Notes under the pieces: generated by a model | Databases searched by the model: none | The model's input: the letters and a program-made list of their open reading frames with translations, nothing else | Told to the model about the DNA's origin: nothing | Assembly: GCA_030620095.1 (NCBI GenBank) | Contig: JAUTXW010000871.1 | Location: 496,001 to 560,000 of the forward strand | Origin: Kuschelorhynchus macadamiae | Taxonomy: Eukaryota; Arthropoda; Insecta; Coleoptera; Curculionidae | Reading direction: 5' to 3' | Length of the DNA stretch: 64,000 bases | Program-made: the position numbers and the translations under genes | Shown: in pieces, positions 1 through 12,559 of the stretch | Layout: each line of letters opens with the position of its first letter | Position numbering within the stretch: position 1 is the stretch's first letter

Positions 1-466
1 AATCATTAATTTAAAATAAAAGTCGCATCAAAGAAAATTGTTATTTTTCTGTGATGGAAGTTTAAAACTGAAATTGAATTATTGCTTTACATTTTTTTTA
101 CGCGCAATCAAATATTTTTATAAAAAATATAAAATAATGGCTTTTTATAGAAATTTGTCAGTAAGATTGTAATGTAATGCTTACCTAAGTAGCACAAATT
201 AGCTGATGAGCTTTTTTGTCTAACAGTTAACCCAGAGATTTGTCAAATTTTGGCAAATGATTTTTCGTTTGTTTTTAGCCATGAAAGCTCCCTTTAAATT
301 AGATTTTTTGGCTCTAGAAGCAGTTTTTAATGTAGATAGGCTATAACATAATTACTTGGCCAAAAAATATCTTTTATGGGGTAATTAAACCTCCAATTTT
401 TTTTGTAATATTGGATGGCCAAAAAGTAGAAATATATGTCAATTTTGTTGCCATAACATAACCAGA

Positions 467-680
467 TATATTCTAGTAAGTATTGAAGTTAAATTATAGT
501 AAGCATAGCTGTTTAGAATGTCAGAATATGGCATTTTTAATCGATAGAAATCGAGGTCAGACTATAATCAATAAGTAGGCATTTTTCCCAAATTCCAACA
601 ACACATATTTTAGCAAGTATTTAAGTTTAATTATAGTAATAATAGCTAAATAAGAATGCCAGATTATGACTTTTAAAACA
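467..680. repeat. degenerate tandem duplication, period about 130 bp
   Basis: The segment beginning attctagtaagtattgaag is repeated about 128 bases further on as attttagcaagtatttaag, and the similarity runs on for about 70 bases in each copy. Only two copies are clear. No function is implied. Confidence 0.5.
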
Positions 681-3600
681 ACAAAAATTGAGAGGAAAAA
701 ATATGGCTTTTATTATCATATTTTTGTTTCAAATTTAAACTAAAATTGGGTTGTTTTATTTCGGTTTTTTTGCTATAATATTGCCAAAATATGCCACATT
801 TTCAAATTTACGTTTATAACCTATAAAACTATACCTAACCAAACTGAAGATATATTTAGAAAAACGAAATATAAATTATTTATCATACAAAATGTCTAAT
901 AAAAAAATTAAATATTCCACCACATATTCTAGAAAAACGCCGTCTTGGGGTAATCGACGTTTAATTTTATTAGGCTGGCTCCTGGGTCATAAATTAGCCA
1001 TTTTTAGCGTTTTAGGCAAACCAGGTAGGCATTTTTATTGGCAAATATTTAGTAAATGTTGCTACATTTCGGCTACATTTAAAAATTATTGCCATTTGGT
1101 AAATATTTGCTTACAAAATGCCCAATTTCAAGGAATATTTGCTTAAAAAATATCCCACAGCTTTTTATGATCGGCCATGATTGAAATTAAAATTAAACTA
1201 ATTTTCTGGCAGCCATTACTTGACCACTTTAAACAAACACATTCTTTCTACCTATAAATACGTATTTTCATGCATGTTTTTTTTACGTTATGAAACCTTT
1301 AATTAAATTTTTTTAGTAAAATAGGTTTCCAAACTAAAAAAAAAAAAATATTTGTACAATCTCAATTTTTAGTTTCAAAAAGGGGCGCGTTTTACATGCC
1401 TATCTCAAATTCTTTTAACAGTAAAAGTTCTTTGGCAAGTGTTTTTTGTCCCTACCACGATTTGTTATCTTTGCATTTCCTCTTGTCGCGTAAATTCTTA
1501 AACTGATTGGCTCTGTTAATACTGTTTCTACATAATTTGACACATTTGGTGATTTATTATATAAACGAAGAAAAGGCAAAAAATGAGAAATTATTTAGGT
1601 AAATTTCGAAAAAAATGTTACTCAAATTTCAGCTAAAAAACAAGTCAGAATTCAGCTAAAAAAGCTCAGTTTTAAAGTCAAAAAGTAGCTAATAAACCCA
1701 ACCATAAAATCAAAAGAAAGGGTTGTATAATTGGCCAATTGGCCATTTTTACCCCATTATGGCCAAAATATTATTCCCCACTTTAGCCATATTTCCGTCT
1801 TTATACTGTAATACAACTGTTATTTTGGCTAGCCATTTTAGCTAATTAGCAAGGGATATTAGCCAATATAGCAGCATTTTAGCCTATATATGATTATATG
1901 TGCTACTTGGGTATGCATCCACCTGTAAATCTAGTACTCTCTACGGCTGTTAAAATTAGTAAGTCTAGATTTTCTATTTTATTAAAATGGTTTGTTCGAA
2001 GTATGAGAGAAGTCTACTTCATATAAAATATTTTCAGTGTTTCAGATTTTTCGTTGTTTATGAAATATGACAAAATTTAGTTGTGTTAAGATAAAAAAAG
2101 TGTGTTTGTTTTCCCTTAGCAGATATAAGTCGAGTAAGCGCGCTTATTTTTAAAATCAAAAAAACCCAATTCGAGGCACGAAAACCTAACCTAGTGGAAA
2201 ATAACCGAACCAAACTTCATCTTATTGAAATTTCTAAATATAAGTTCTTTGAGAAAAAAAAAAAATCTGTAATAACCTAACTTTATGGAGCTTAATATAA
2301 ACTAACCCAAGAGAAAAAAACTAAACCAAGCCTAACCTCACATCATTCAGTTATGTTACAATTAGTGAAGGAAAGAGAAGCGCCCACAACGGACCTATTT
2401 TTTTAGAAAGAGCTACATAACCTAATCTTATTCAGCATAGCCTAATCTAAGAGAGCTTATCCAAACCAAACTGAACCTAATTTTGCCACTCATAAATTTT
2501 AAAATTTAGTTCTGCACAACAAGCACTCACCCGTTGGTTTTTCTACCACAACTTATTAATTAATGAAAATAACAGAAGGCGATTAAACGCCTCTATTTTT
2601 TTTGAATTAAAAAACACAGTCCAAGGCATACTAAAGAACCCATATGAAATAATTACACAAGAGCTAAATGTTTCATATGAATCCTTCCGTTCTAATTAAC
2701 GAATCTATATTTTGAAAAATATTAATTTGCGCTAAGATCTATTACAAACTATTAATTGATGATCTTCTCTAATATTTCTTATATAACAAATAATTGAAAC
2801 AGTTACTTAGGAACATCTGTTTTATGTAAATCTTTCAGTTGGAACATCCAAATCTATCCATATTTCCAAAAATGCTAAGTTGCGCTGGAGCAAAATTTAT
2901 TCCAAAGTATTAACTTATCGTCATCTATAACATTTGTATCTACAAAATAATCATTTCTGTTGACGGACTTAAATAAAACAATTACTTAGGGTTACCCAGA
3001 AAAAAATATTTTGAGCTTTTATTTAAAACATTTAAAAAAGTTTGTTTTCAAAGTTTAAAAGGTATAGAAGTGCTTTGAATTGAATTTCGATTTACCTACC
3101 CTAGTTTATAATTAATTATAGGGTGGTAATTTTTCTGGTAATTTCATGTCTGCCCCATTTTGAAAAAAATAATTTTTGTGATTTATATTAATTTTGGAGG
3201 AATCAGAAGGTCAAACTGATTTGAAGGGTTTTTGAATAATTGTGTAGTATCAGAAAAATTAAAATTTTACTAAAAAACAACTCTTCGATTTCGTACCCTC
3301 TGTCTGAACAACACTTATTCAGTATGGCTTTCAAAATTGGTTATTACAAGAGCACTAATGTATTGTTTAACTGCTTAAGCAAAATTTATTAAAGATATTT
3401 TTTTTAAATTTGACCTATTAGCACATCGCTTTAATTTAGAGTCGCTGCACAAAAAATCTGAGATGTTTTCTAAAATACAATGAAAGTTTTTGGAACCTTC
3501 AAATAAAATACCGAAATGGGTTTTACTATTTATTTTTGTTATTTTTAAGTAGCATTCAAATACAGGTTGCTGTTCACAAAACAATTGATTTCTAGTAAAT

Positions 3601-6101
3601 TATTAATATTATAATTATTGATAATACGACAATTATTCAAAAACGCTTCAAATTAGCTTTTACTTTTGACCTACGGATTCCCTAACAATTAATAAAAATT
3701 ACAAAAAATTACAAAAAATCGTATTTTCAAAAGGTGGGGAGACATGAAATTTGGAAATAATTCCACTGTTGTTGTCGCTTAGTTGAAACCAAACTCAAAA
3801 CCCTTATAAACCGTAAAACGATCTCTCACTTAAATATTGTTTTAATTTCTCAATATATTTAAGTTTAGAACGGCCCAAAAAATTCCATTATGCATTTGAC
3901 AGTTACAGTACTTTATTTAGGTTGATTTAAAAATCATATTTAGCTGCTCGTTTTATCAGCTGAAAAATTCCTGAATTGAGATTTAAACAAAATGGGCAGG
4001 TACATTTTATAAAATTAATAAATTTAGTATTAAATATTTTATATTTATTTTTAAATATTAATAAAGCACCCTAGTTTAAATTTATTATTTTCTTTTTTTT
4101 AGGAAAAAGTAAGACGTTCAAAGTTCAGCAATAAGAAAATGTATTAATTTACTTAATCATCACGCGTATTACAAAAAAAAATAGCAATAAAAAAGTGGGC
4201 AGAACGTTTGACTAGTAAACGAAAAGCTACCCAAAAGGTTGGATTTTAAGAAAAAATTAACACACATATATAATTGAATTCCCTAAAAAGCTCCTATCTG
4301 TATATATCTATACCTATCTAGAATACATTAAATATGGTAATGGCACAAAGAAATGTAAAAACGCCCATTTCCGACGATTTTAAACTTTTAACCATTTTTG
4401 TCGTTAAATTCAAAAACACAAGTTGAATTCACTTAAAAATTGAATGAATTCTCGTTTAAATTTTAGAGCTTTATCTGAACCGCTAGAATTTGCTAATAAA
4501 AATATATAAATAAACATATGACACTTTGTACAATATCGTTTCATTTAAATAAGTCTCTTCCGCCTCCAAATTTTTTTTTTAAATTTCAGAATGCTTCATA
4601 TTGCATGGATATGTCGATTTTATTGGTTGTTATTAACACTGTCATATTTTCAATTTATAAACAATTCAAAGTAAATAACAATAATATTGCAATGCATATT
4701 TTTACAGCATTAAATTTGTATTAAGCAAACAACTGGATTTATCCCAAAATGTTATGAGAGTGAATGTAGGTAGTTGGCTAGTGAAAAAAGATGAAATTTC
4801 ACTTTTGACGTAGAGCCATTAGTTCAAAAGTATTCAAATTTATACTGAGAATTTAAAATTTCGTTTATATGTTCTCTATAATTATCTGGTTTAAATGAGA
4901 ATTTATTATACATTTTTAATTAACATTAAATTTTAAATTTAATTACAAACTTTGAAATGATCGGAAAAGGGCATTTCAAAGCAAAACTTTGTGCCACCTC
5001 ATGCCTATACTATTGAAGAGTCTACCCCTTTGTTAGGAATCTAGTTCTTTATAAATGCGTTTATGTTAACCTTTTTCTTAACGAACCGTTTGGGTAACGT
5101 TCAAATCAAACAGCCTTCCCAGTTTTTTTAGTTTTTTGCAACTCTCTTGGTCATTAAGGGAGAACTGCACGCAAAAAGTGAAAAACTAGCGACAAGGTCT
5201 AGTCATATTCAAAGTAAGATGAAAAGGTACCTACGTATTAGAAAAAACTTCCTGCACGTCCGACCTCAAAAAAATGTGTTATGTATAGGCAAGTTAAACA
5301 ACATTTCGTTTCAAATGGGTTCCAAAGGGTGCACGCGCTGCAGAAATACAAAAACATGAGTTCGATTTACCATTTCAAATTTTGCAGTTACGTAGACAAA
5401 AGATCAATGCAAGGCGGTAAAGAGCCATTTTGTGGAAAAAAAAATTATATGCGACGGCATTTGCGTAAAAAGTGGTCGAAAATGGACAAATCTACTTCTA
5501 TTTTATAATTCTAGATTAGATTTTTTTATAAAAAATCGCATTTAGCGCCCTACTATACATATTTCCCTATTGAAATCACATTGAAGCTAATACATATCTC
5601 TTATAGTTTTAACATAATATTGCAGCGGCGGAAGGCTTGCAAATGATCTATAATACTGCGTGCAGTTCCCCCTTAAGTAAAATAGTTTTTTAATATCTAT
5701 ATTTTTGCATTTCTCTAAGGTCAACGATATATTTTTCACGCTTCTTTTCGAATTTGCATGTGGAATTGTGTTTATATTAACTAGCCTAAATAACAAAAAG
5801 GTATGTTAGTTTTTTGGACACATTTTTCTTTGTTAATTAGATTTTTCTATAGGGTACAAATTTTAAGAATAAACTATGGACGAATATTTCAATTCATTTT
5901 GTTTAAATGTTCTTGAAAATGTGATAAAATGTATTTCCAGGTATAATATTATATATTTGCTATTGTTTTTATCAATTTTAAGTTGCTAGTGCAAGTTAAA
6001 ATAGGTAGATCCACATTGAAAATAAAATATTACCTACCTTCTTCCAGGTAAAACATTTTTTAAAATTTAAATACCCTGCGAATATATATTATTATTTTTT
6101 C

Positions 6102-6137
6102 CAACAGTAGATGTGGCCGCTGGCGCCACTACTGTTG
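6102..6137. repeat. short inverted repeat (hairpin)
   Basis: A 9-base perfect arm, CAACAGTAG, and its complement CTACTGTTG enclose a GC-rich centre that itself partly pairs. It lies about 220 bases beyond the 3' end of the piggyBac-like coding remnant and could be a decayed element end or a chance hairpin. Confidence 0.45.
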
Positions 6138-6354
6138 TTTTTCCTACTCATAACAAAGAATTGCGAAGTCTCTTTTTCCCTTGCGTTCTCTATGACTCAA
6201 GTGCATTTTATCCAGATGGCTGGATTGGATATTATAAAAAATAAAATATAGATAAACTTTTCTTAGACAAAACACGTTACATATAAACGAATCCTCAAAA
6301 CACAAAATAGTTCATATAAATGTAATTCTCAAAAAACGTGCAGAGGGTGATTTT

Positions 6355-7396
6355 TCATGTGGCACAATCCGCACAAACTCGTCTAGTATATTCCATGCAT
6401 ATGGGAATCCTACAAATTATACAGGAGTGTGCAGTTTTTCTTCTCTTATTGGTGGACATCTTCTACAATTTATTCTCATATCAAACTTTTCTTCCTGGTT
6501 TTGGTTTTCTAGCTTTATCTGTAGCACACGTCCTATGCTTGCATCCTAACTTCACGACTGCTGTGATGATTTTGAAATCTGCGCCTCATTACTGGAGTTA
6601 TTACCTGCATTGGCAACTGTTTAACAAAGTCGTAACGTTTTAGTTGAGGATTGTCTCGATAGGACTGATAAATTATGAAAGAGTAGTCGGAAGAAATATC
6701 TAACATTCTAAAAAAAATGGCCATAGGCCAATGTCTGGTTCTTCGGCTTGGCGAATAAACACTACACTTTTTACCTAGATTATCTACCTTTTGTTAGACG
6801 GTAATAATCAATTATCTCCGATTTACCACTCTCACTTTCGCTGCCTTCATCATGATGCATTGACGAAACTAAAAGAACAGCCTTACTTTTCTTTGGAACA
6901 TGGGGCCCTGTTCTGGTAAAAAGGTGAGTGGAATTTTGCGTTTATTATTTTTTAATGTTCCAACATATGTCAATTTCTTTGCTTTTAAAATGTTCACTAA
7001 TTCTACTGATGAAAACCAATTACCTGCTGTTAGGTTTCTGTTAGTCCCATAAATTGGTTTTGCAAATTTTAGCACAGCCTCCGTCGGCTTGGAGAATTTT
7101 GGCACCTTGGACCACTTAAAACGATTTCTCTCGTAGAAATAATTATCCTCACTGGATGCATTCGTTACCTGACCATTTTCTTGTGCATTCTCACTATTAG
7201 TTAATTCCTGATCTTCCTCCAGCTCTTGTTCCAAATCGGTTTCATGATCGCTTTGAATATATTCAGAGTCAGAATCAACATCACTGGCACTAGGGTTTTT
7301 CTCCGCCCATTCCAATAATGTTTTTTCATAGTCTGGATCTCCATACTTTAATCTTTTTGAGGGGCCAAGTCTATCATGAAAACTCATCACAAACAA
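6355..7396 (-). pseudogene. piggyBac-like transposase, internally deleted and frameshifted
   Basis: The first 175 codons (7396 down to 6869) start with an acidic N-terminal region, then jump to a PGBD-type stretch (NRNLTAGNWFSSVELVNIL ... YVGTLKNNKRKIPLTF). The roughly 200 residues normally between these parts, including the first catalytic Asp, are absent. The second catalytic Asp, usual in a DNWF motif, is Gly here (AGNWF). After a frameshift near 6890 the sequence continues with a VPKKSKAVLLVSSMHHDE-like stretch, EIIDYYRLTKG and then stops. From 6724 it resumes with WPMAIFFRMLDISS and SFIIYQSYRDNPQLKRYDFV, and ends near 6355 in a Cys-rich tail (CIICR ... RRVCADCAT), the usual piggyBac C-terminal zinc-binding region. 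The order and motifs are convincing; the product cannot be active. One terminal repeat is present at the 5' end; the 3' one was not found. Confidence 0.9.
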
Positions 7397-7574
7397 CTAA
7401 AAGATAAATAAAAAAATTAAAAATACCGAGAACTGGTATTATAACGCTAGCACAGACCTGACGTCTTTTTAACCCCGTCCAAAACTTAAATCTATGGATC
7501 TATGGAGAGGTACTGAAGGGTGTAGCGCGCTAAAGCGTAGGAATTTCAAGGACGTCGGTAATTACGGTTTCCAA

Positions 7575-7611
7575 GGGTCAGAATGACCCCGCGTCTGTAG
7601 TTACGGGTTAA
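7575..7611 (-). repeat. piggyBac-type terminal repeat with TTAA site
   Basis: Read on the minus strand, the end begins TTAACCCGTAACTACAGACG and contains a palindrome of GGGTCA and TGACCC around a 3-base loop (7575-7589). TTAA at 7608-7611 fits the invariant piggyBac target. It lies about 180 bases upstream of the transposase start, as expected for a 5' end. No matching TTAACCC end was found on the low-coordinate side. Confidence 0.75.
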
Positions 7612-8058
7612 GTTACCTCGTATTGTACAAAACCAATCTGTTTATATGCCATACACAATATAATAAATTAAAATAGACTAAAAATAATTGAAATATGTAG
7701 AGACGAAGCCCAAGTACTAGAATTCAATTTAAAGAAACTGATAATTAAAACTGCAAAGATAAAAACTATGGGCAAAATACGATACAAGTTTAGGAACGAA
7801 AGTTTGAAGGAAATGGATATTTTAATTTCATCCACCCTGGAATGAGAAAAGTTGTTTAAAAGCCAAACTTTTAAGGGTTTTTGTATAATTTAGTGTATTC
7901 CGATGGTGTTTCTTATGTACAAAAACTCACTGAAAGTAGAACTTAAATAAATTTAGTTAGCTTCAAACTTAAAGTAAATTAGAGCTAAAACTAAATTAAT
8001 TCTCTAAGGAAATGCAATTTAAAACAATTAACTGTAAATAGATTTAACTGACTGCGCA
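7612..8058. other. AT-rich spacer, nothing recognised
   Basis: There is no open frame of note and no obvious repeat. Confidence 0.5.
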
Positions 8059-8317
8059 TGTAGAGGAAACTATTATGTTTAACAGGCTAGGTATGTCTGT
8101 ATGTATATATGTACGAATTACGGTATCATGACCAGGCGGATCATCAGTTTTAGAGACCTAGTTTATATAATGCAATATACTAAGATCAGCATGTTTTAAT
8201 TATATAAATAGCAGGCTTGTAGACTAGTAAAATCAGTTGTGAATAAACTTGAGGTACTAAATGACGTTATACTGTTAGTTTAAATAAAGTCTTTTTAAAA
8301 AGTACCCCGTGACGTCA
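8059..8317 (+). mobile_element. possible solo LTR or LTR fragment
   Basis: The segment starts TGTAGAGG and ends ACGTCA. It contains a TATA-type element (TATATAAATAG, 8201), an initiator-like TCAGTTG about 30 bases later, and a polyadenylation signal AATAAA (8283), in the order expected of an LTR's U3-R-U5. No second LTR, primer site or gag-pol coding is visible nearby, so this is a structural guess only. Confidence 0.3.
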
Positions 8318-8571
8318 TAACCCTTAACTGACGAAGTCGGAGAATAGTGGAGGTCCCTCAGGATCGGCGTCGCTTTTTAACGTTTGTTCACTTGTAAAGA
8401 ACCTCTTTTTGAGGGAAACTCTTCATGAGTTCGACCCCTAGAAGATTAGTAAAAAAGTGGAAGTTTAGTTTTAGTGTAGTGCTCCTAGTGAATAAGTGTT
8501 TTGGAGCGAATTAGTTTTAAAGTGACTATGCATCTTAGCATCATGCTACCTGCTGGAATTTCGAACTGCAC

Positions 8572-9263
8572 CCGACATACAGGATTTTTTAGAAAGATGG
8601 ACTTTTTTTAAAATGGTCTGCCGAACAAAGTCCAATTATGGCAATCATATTTAGTATGGTCTATCAGATTATGAACAGGGTTGGCACTCTTAAGTATTCC
8701 GGTATGAATATTTTATACAGGGTACACCAAAAACTCTACCGATTCTAAATTTTTACAATGCTCCGCAAGGTAGATGGTATTCCAGACCTTTGTTAAACAC
8801 TGTATTATTGGGACATATCCTTAGTTAATTTGAAATGATGGGTAAACAATTTAGGTAAGTCTGTATTAACAAAAATACCGTGTGAAACTGTATTTTATTG
8901 AAAAAAGAGAATTATGTTAATTATAAATGGCGATTTTTCATTTTTCATTAAAAAATGTTTTAAATTAAAGGCAATATCAGAACTAGAGCAAATTTCAAAT
9001 TAGTATAAAAAACTGTTTAGCTAAAAATGCCCATTATTACTATAATTAGCATTAGAAGCAACATCGAATTCGAGATTGATAAAAAAACGAAACCCAACAA
9101 ATCACTATTAAAAGTCCACCTCTTAGTTTTTGGTGAATCCTGTATACAATATTCATGTTGGAAAATTGAATTGGAAGGTGCCAACCTTTTTCATGATCTG
9201 ATAGATATACCTTTGGTAAGTGGGGCTTTGTTCAGCAGATTATTTTAAAACCCCGTGTGTCGG
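8572..9263. mobile_element. non-autonomous foldback (MITE-like) element
   Basis: Two arms of roughly 150 bases are inverted copies of each other. Matching landmarks, in order inwards, are CCGACATAC / CCGACACAC, GAACAAAG, CTATCAGATTATGAA / CTATCAGATCATGAA, GGTTGGCAC, and TATACAGGGTACACCAAAAA / TATACAGGATTCACCAAAAA. The interior has no conserved coding. The TATACAGG motif inside each arm resembles Tc1/mariner ends, so a smaller mariner-derived MITE may form its core. Confidence 0.75.
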
Positions 9264-10138
9264 AAACGAAGAAAAAATTTCAAAATCGCTAGAAATTGTT
9301 TTTCCGTACCTTGCTCTAGATTATTTTGGTTGCACAAAGGGAAAAAGAATACTATGAATTCTGGTCGAAGAAATTAAAAAAAAAGACATGATCTTATATA
9401 ACTCCCTGTATAAGACGGTTGTTATGGTGTCCTGAGGCTGTCATTATCGGGCTGCATACTATGGACGTTGAACAAAAGCTGAAAAAAGCAACTCAAAATC
9501 TTTATCCGTATTGAAAATATTTCATTTTGAATGTTCAGTAAAAATTTCCTGGGTGCACTTTGAAGTTCCAGCAGTTTATTTTTGTAAACTTAATCTATAT
9601 CTTCTGAACAAAACTTATCCTTACATTGTAGTGCTATTTCCGTTAATATAAATACAAACGAATGTACCACCCTCATTCCTATTGCTACTACTTCTACTTT
9701 TCCAATTCAATATCCACACTTAGACCTTCCTGTTTTACTTAGCTCACCTACAAGAGTTTCCGCTCAGATGGTGCCGCGTTTTCGCTAGGTAACGAGTGGT
9801 CTTAACGAACCATCAAAATCTCAAAATACAAAACTAATAACCTTATTTATCTTCCGGATAACCATGACGTCAGATGTCACTAGCATTATTTTCTTAAAAC
9901 TATCAACTTTGATATGATCACCGGATCAACAACGCTTCCCTATTCCGAAAAATCAAAGGAATCGTCTGATGAATATCTTTAAATAAGTGCAGTATTAGAA
10001 TTGGTTTCTAATGTGTCTTAGCAACATATAATGAAAAAAGGGTTAAATTGAACAAATTTATTTATTTATATTTAGATAAATATTTACATTAGTAAAATTT
10101 AATAATATTAAATAATCGATTTGTTTCTTCGACAGTGT
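9264..10138. other. no gene recognised
   Basis: AT-rich DNA with no convincing open frame. A short CTCCCTGTATAAG word near 9400 may be another decayed transposon end. Confidence 0.5.
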
Positions 10139-10545
10139 GTGATGGCTGTCGCTTTCTCTCCTCCATGCCTTTTTTAAAATATCCACAGATGCACCAGCGC
10201 TAATAAAGAGACCGATGTTCATCGAAAACAATGTCCATTATATAATGATTGAGTATTGTAACCTGAATTTTTAACAATGAGTTTTCTATCAATTTTGTTT
10301 TTGGTATTTTTAATATTAATCATAATTGAGTGATCCAAATTAGTTACATCTTCCACCGACAACTCAACTAACTTTTTACTTCCACAGGCACTTGCTACAC
10401 CAAAAATAAGTGCTACCTTCATCGTTAAAAACTAGTTGTCTGGGGCATCCATTAAAAAATCATCAACCTGTTCACCAGTCAGGATCTTGGCTTTTTTTGA
10501 CTTATACACTTCGTTTCTTTTTTTCCAGCAAGGCAATTAGCTTAT
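10139..10545 (-). pseudogene. Crypton-like tyrosine recombinase fragment
   Basis: Read on the minus strand, a stretch resembling KKAKILTGEQVDDFLMDAPDN is followed, after a stop, by MKVALIFGVASACGSKKLVEL and VEDVTNLDHSIMINIKNTKNK. In this insect tyrosine recombinase (YR) family the segment normally reads GACRReEL with the first catalytic Arg; here that Arg position is replaced (ACGSKKL). After an apparent internal loss it reaches GHCFR and, in another frame, LFISAGASVDILKKA, matching the C-terminal HxFRR...AGxS...LK catalytic block. Several stops and frameshifts make it a clear relic. These elements move by tyrosine recombination and lack terminal inverted repeats, so no ends can be set. Confidence 0.75.
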
Positions 10546-10584
10546 GAAATTTGGTAATATCGATATTAGTTTTAACTCCATTCG

Positions 10585-11371
10585 CGGGTGGCCAACTAAG
10601 AATGGACGTCCGCCATAACTCCGTAACCGTTTATCGTACAACTTGGGGAGAAACATTTTAATAGGTAAACGGTGAAATCGCTAGAAATTATTTTTGAATT
10701 TGAAATATGGCCGCTAGGGTGCGCAACTGTTACGACCAATCAGAAAACGGCGTTTTTCTCAAAAATATGCAGTTAAAGATATATTTTTAATTCAGCTATT
10801 GTAAACAGTAAAGAGTAAGTAATTTTTTTTGTTTAAGGTATTTCTCTCTATCGCATAATATATAGTGGCGAAGAAACGTCAAACATTTTTTTATTTGAAT
10901 GCTAATAACTCCGGCGTAAGTTAACGGAATTAAACAAACTAGTGGTCGTTTAAAAGAGCTTTCTTTCCTCAATCATCAGAAGTATAAACAGTGTCCGAAT
11001 CTATTTTGCCGTGGTACCTAAAAAGCGCTGTTTAACATTCCGACATTTATTAGGCGTTATCATGACAATTTTAAATGGCATGCTATGTATTTTTCTAAAT
11101 GTCTAAATAGAGGATGAAATTTTTAAAAATCCAGCCCAAACCGCAACTTTCTATTTTTTTTCTATTTGAAGATATTAACGAAACCGGGGCACCCCGAAGT
11201 GATACAGCTTTTGCGTTATAATATGCTCAAGAGAACATGTCAGAAATTATATTTCGAGCTCTTTTCTGGATATTTTTTCTTTTAAAACTCTATTGAGAAA
11301 GCTACATTTCAGCTTCGAAACAATTGTTATGGGTAGATATCTTATGGTGTTCGATATGTAAAACATCAACA
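10585..11371 (+). repeat. dispersed ~0.8 kb repeat, copy 1
   Basis: The copy starts at GGGTGGCCAACTAAGAATGG and runs to the word CATCAACA. It matches, in inverted orientation, 21122-21931 along its whole length; for example both contain TATGGCCGCTAGGG, ACTCCGGCGTAAGTTAACGG and TTTCGAAACAATT. The shared abrupt ends suggest a transposable unit, but I see no protein-coding frame and cannot name the family. Confidence 0.8.
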
Positions 11372-11649
11372 GATTAACTAATGTTAATAATACTAATAAA
11401 TAAGTCTGATCGTCTGGGTACTGCATCCAGCAGTATTGAGGACGCTACGGTAATTTCGTAGTCTGTACTGTCAGCGGCGTCCAGCTGTCCGCTGTCCTAA
11501 ATACCCAGTATCCCACACCCTAGCCACCCTAAACCTCTCCTAACCTTTGAAACCGCATGGAGCAACTAACCTCGGTTAAATTGCTTGAGGAGTGACGCCT
11601 CCACGGACCCGAGTTACTTGGAGCGCCAGGGTCAAATGGTAGCACACCC

Positions 11650-12090
11650 ATGAAAATGGAGAAAGCATCGAGCCTCGGAAAAAAGCCGCTGCCTGGGGAT
11701 CGCCAGGGCACCTTTGGAGCCACTGCTGAAGGTGACAGCATGCGGGACGGTGGCGGCAAAAGGCTGAACAGGCGGGCCTTTGCCGAAAAAACTGCTACAG
11801 CCGAACCTATTCCCGAGAATTTCATCAGAGCCAACATTGTTGGAGACGGAAGTTGTCTGTTCCGATCAGTCAGCTTGCACATATACGGCTATCAAAATAA
11901 TCATGCCAAACTTCGAGAAGACGCATTGAAATACCTACGATAAAACTGGTCGGAACTTCAGATATTTTCGTTATTTCACGACGACGACATGAAGGACTTC
12001 GACAACTATTATAACGTCATGAGCAAAACCACTACATGCGGAACGAGCCTAGAAATATTTGCTCTCTCGGAAACTTAGAAACAGATCTTC
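11650..12090 (+). pseudogene. OTU-like cysteine protease domain of the R4-type element
   Basis: From the ATG at 11650 an open frame of 97 codons ends at a TAA (11941). It continues in the same frame with an OTU-like second half. The N-terminal ~55 residues are basic and low in structure. The catalytic block reads NIVGDGSCLFRSVS, the usual OTU D-G-x-C-L-F-R signature, followed by IYGYQNNHAKLRE. After the stop come FHDDDMKDFDNYYNVMS and GTSLEIFALSET, which fit the OTU middle region. The catalytic Asp-Gly-x-Cys is intact, but two stops break the frame. It sits 5' of the R4-type RT in the same orientation, so it is probably part of that element rather than a host deubiquitinase. I am fairly sure of the OTU call and less sure of the linkage. 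Confidence 0.7.
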
Positions 12091-12559
12091 CATATTTTCT
12101 CAAAACCAAGAACAAGAAGAACAAAGCAGACGTGCATTAAAGAGAGACCAACAATATTAGGCAAACAAACACACAATAAAATGATCTACCCTGTACTAAC
12201 AGGCGATTCAATGTCAACACTTTGAGCTTCTAACACGACAAAACATCAATCCAAACAACAAAGCATCGGGCGAACAGCGTAACGGTCGAGGACACTGCGG
12301 GAAAGGACAGCTCCACCGAAACGATTACGACTAGGCAAAGAAAAATAGACCCACGGAAAGTGTGTTGCCGGCTAAGCTGGAACCCATCAAGGCGGGGAAG
12401 GTGGGGCAACGCATGAGCCGCATTACAGAATCGAGCGAACCGATCATGCGCTGCCCAAATGGCTATATAAATAAATCTGACACAGATGCTAACCAAACAC
12501 AACAACTTGAGCCCATTACAACAGCGGATATATCGTAACGACTACCTGCAACTACCAAA

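Larger units (their letters stand above)
1..6354. other. AT-rich DNA without a recognisable gene
   Basis: No open frame here shows a domain or composition I recognise; the longest (about 100 codons) are AT-driven. The stretch holds a weak tandem duplication near 467-680, a scatter of CCTAAC-type words between about 2160 and 2480, and a hairpin at 6102-6137. It may be intron or intergenic DNA. Confidence 0.6.

Noticed and set aside
892..1146. 84-codon frame starting MSNKKIKYSTTYSRKT
   Set aside because: Runs through AT-rich DNA with repeated tttta and gccattt words; no protein-like pattern downstream.
2160..2480. Cluster of CCTAAC words suggesting telomere-type TTAGG repeats
   Set aside because: The words are scattered and interspersed with other sequence, not tandem; similar clusters are common in AT-rich insect DNA.
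12230..12505. 91-codon minus-strand frame within the R4-type element
   Set aside because: Antisense to the element's 5' region, with no recognisable pattern.
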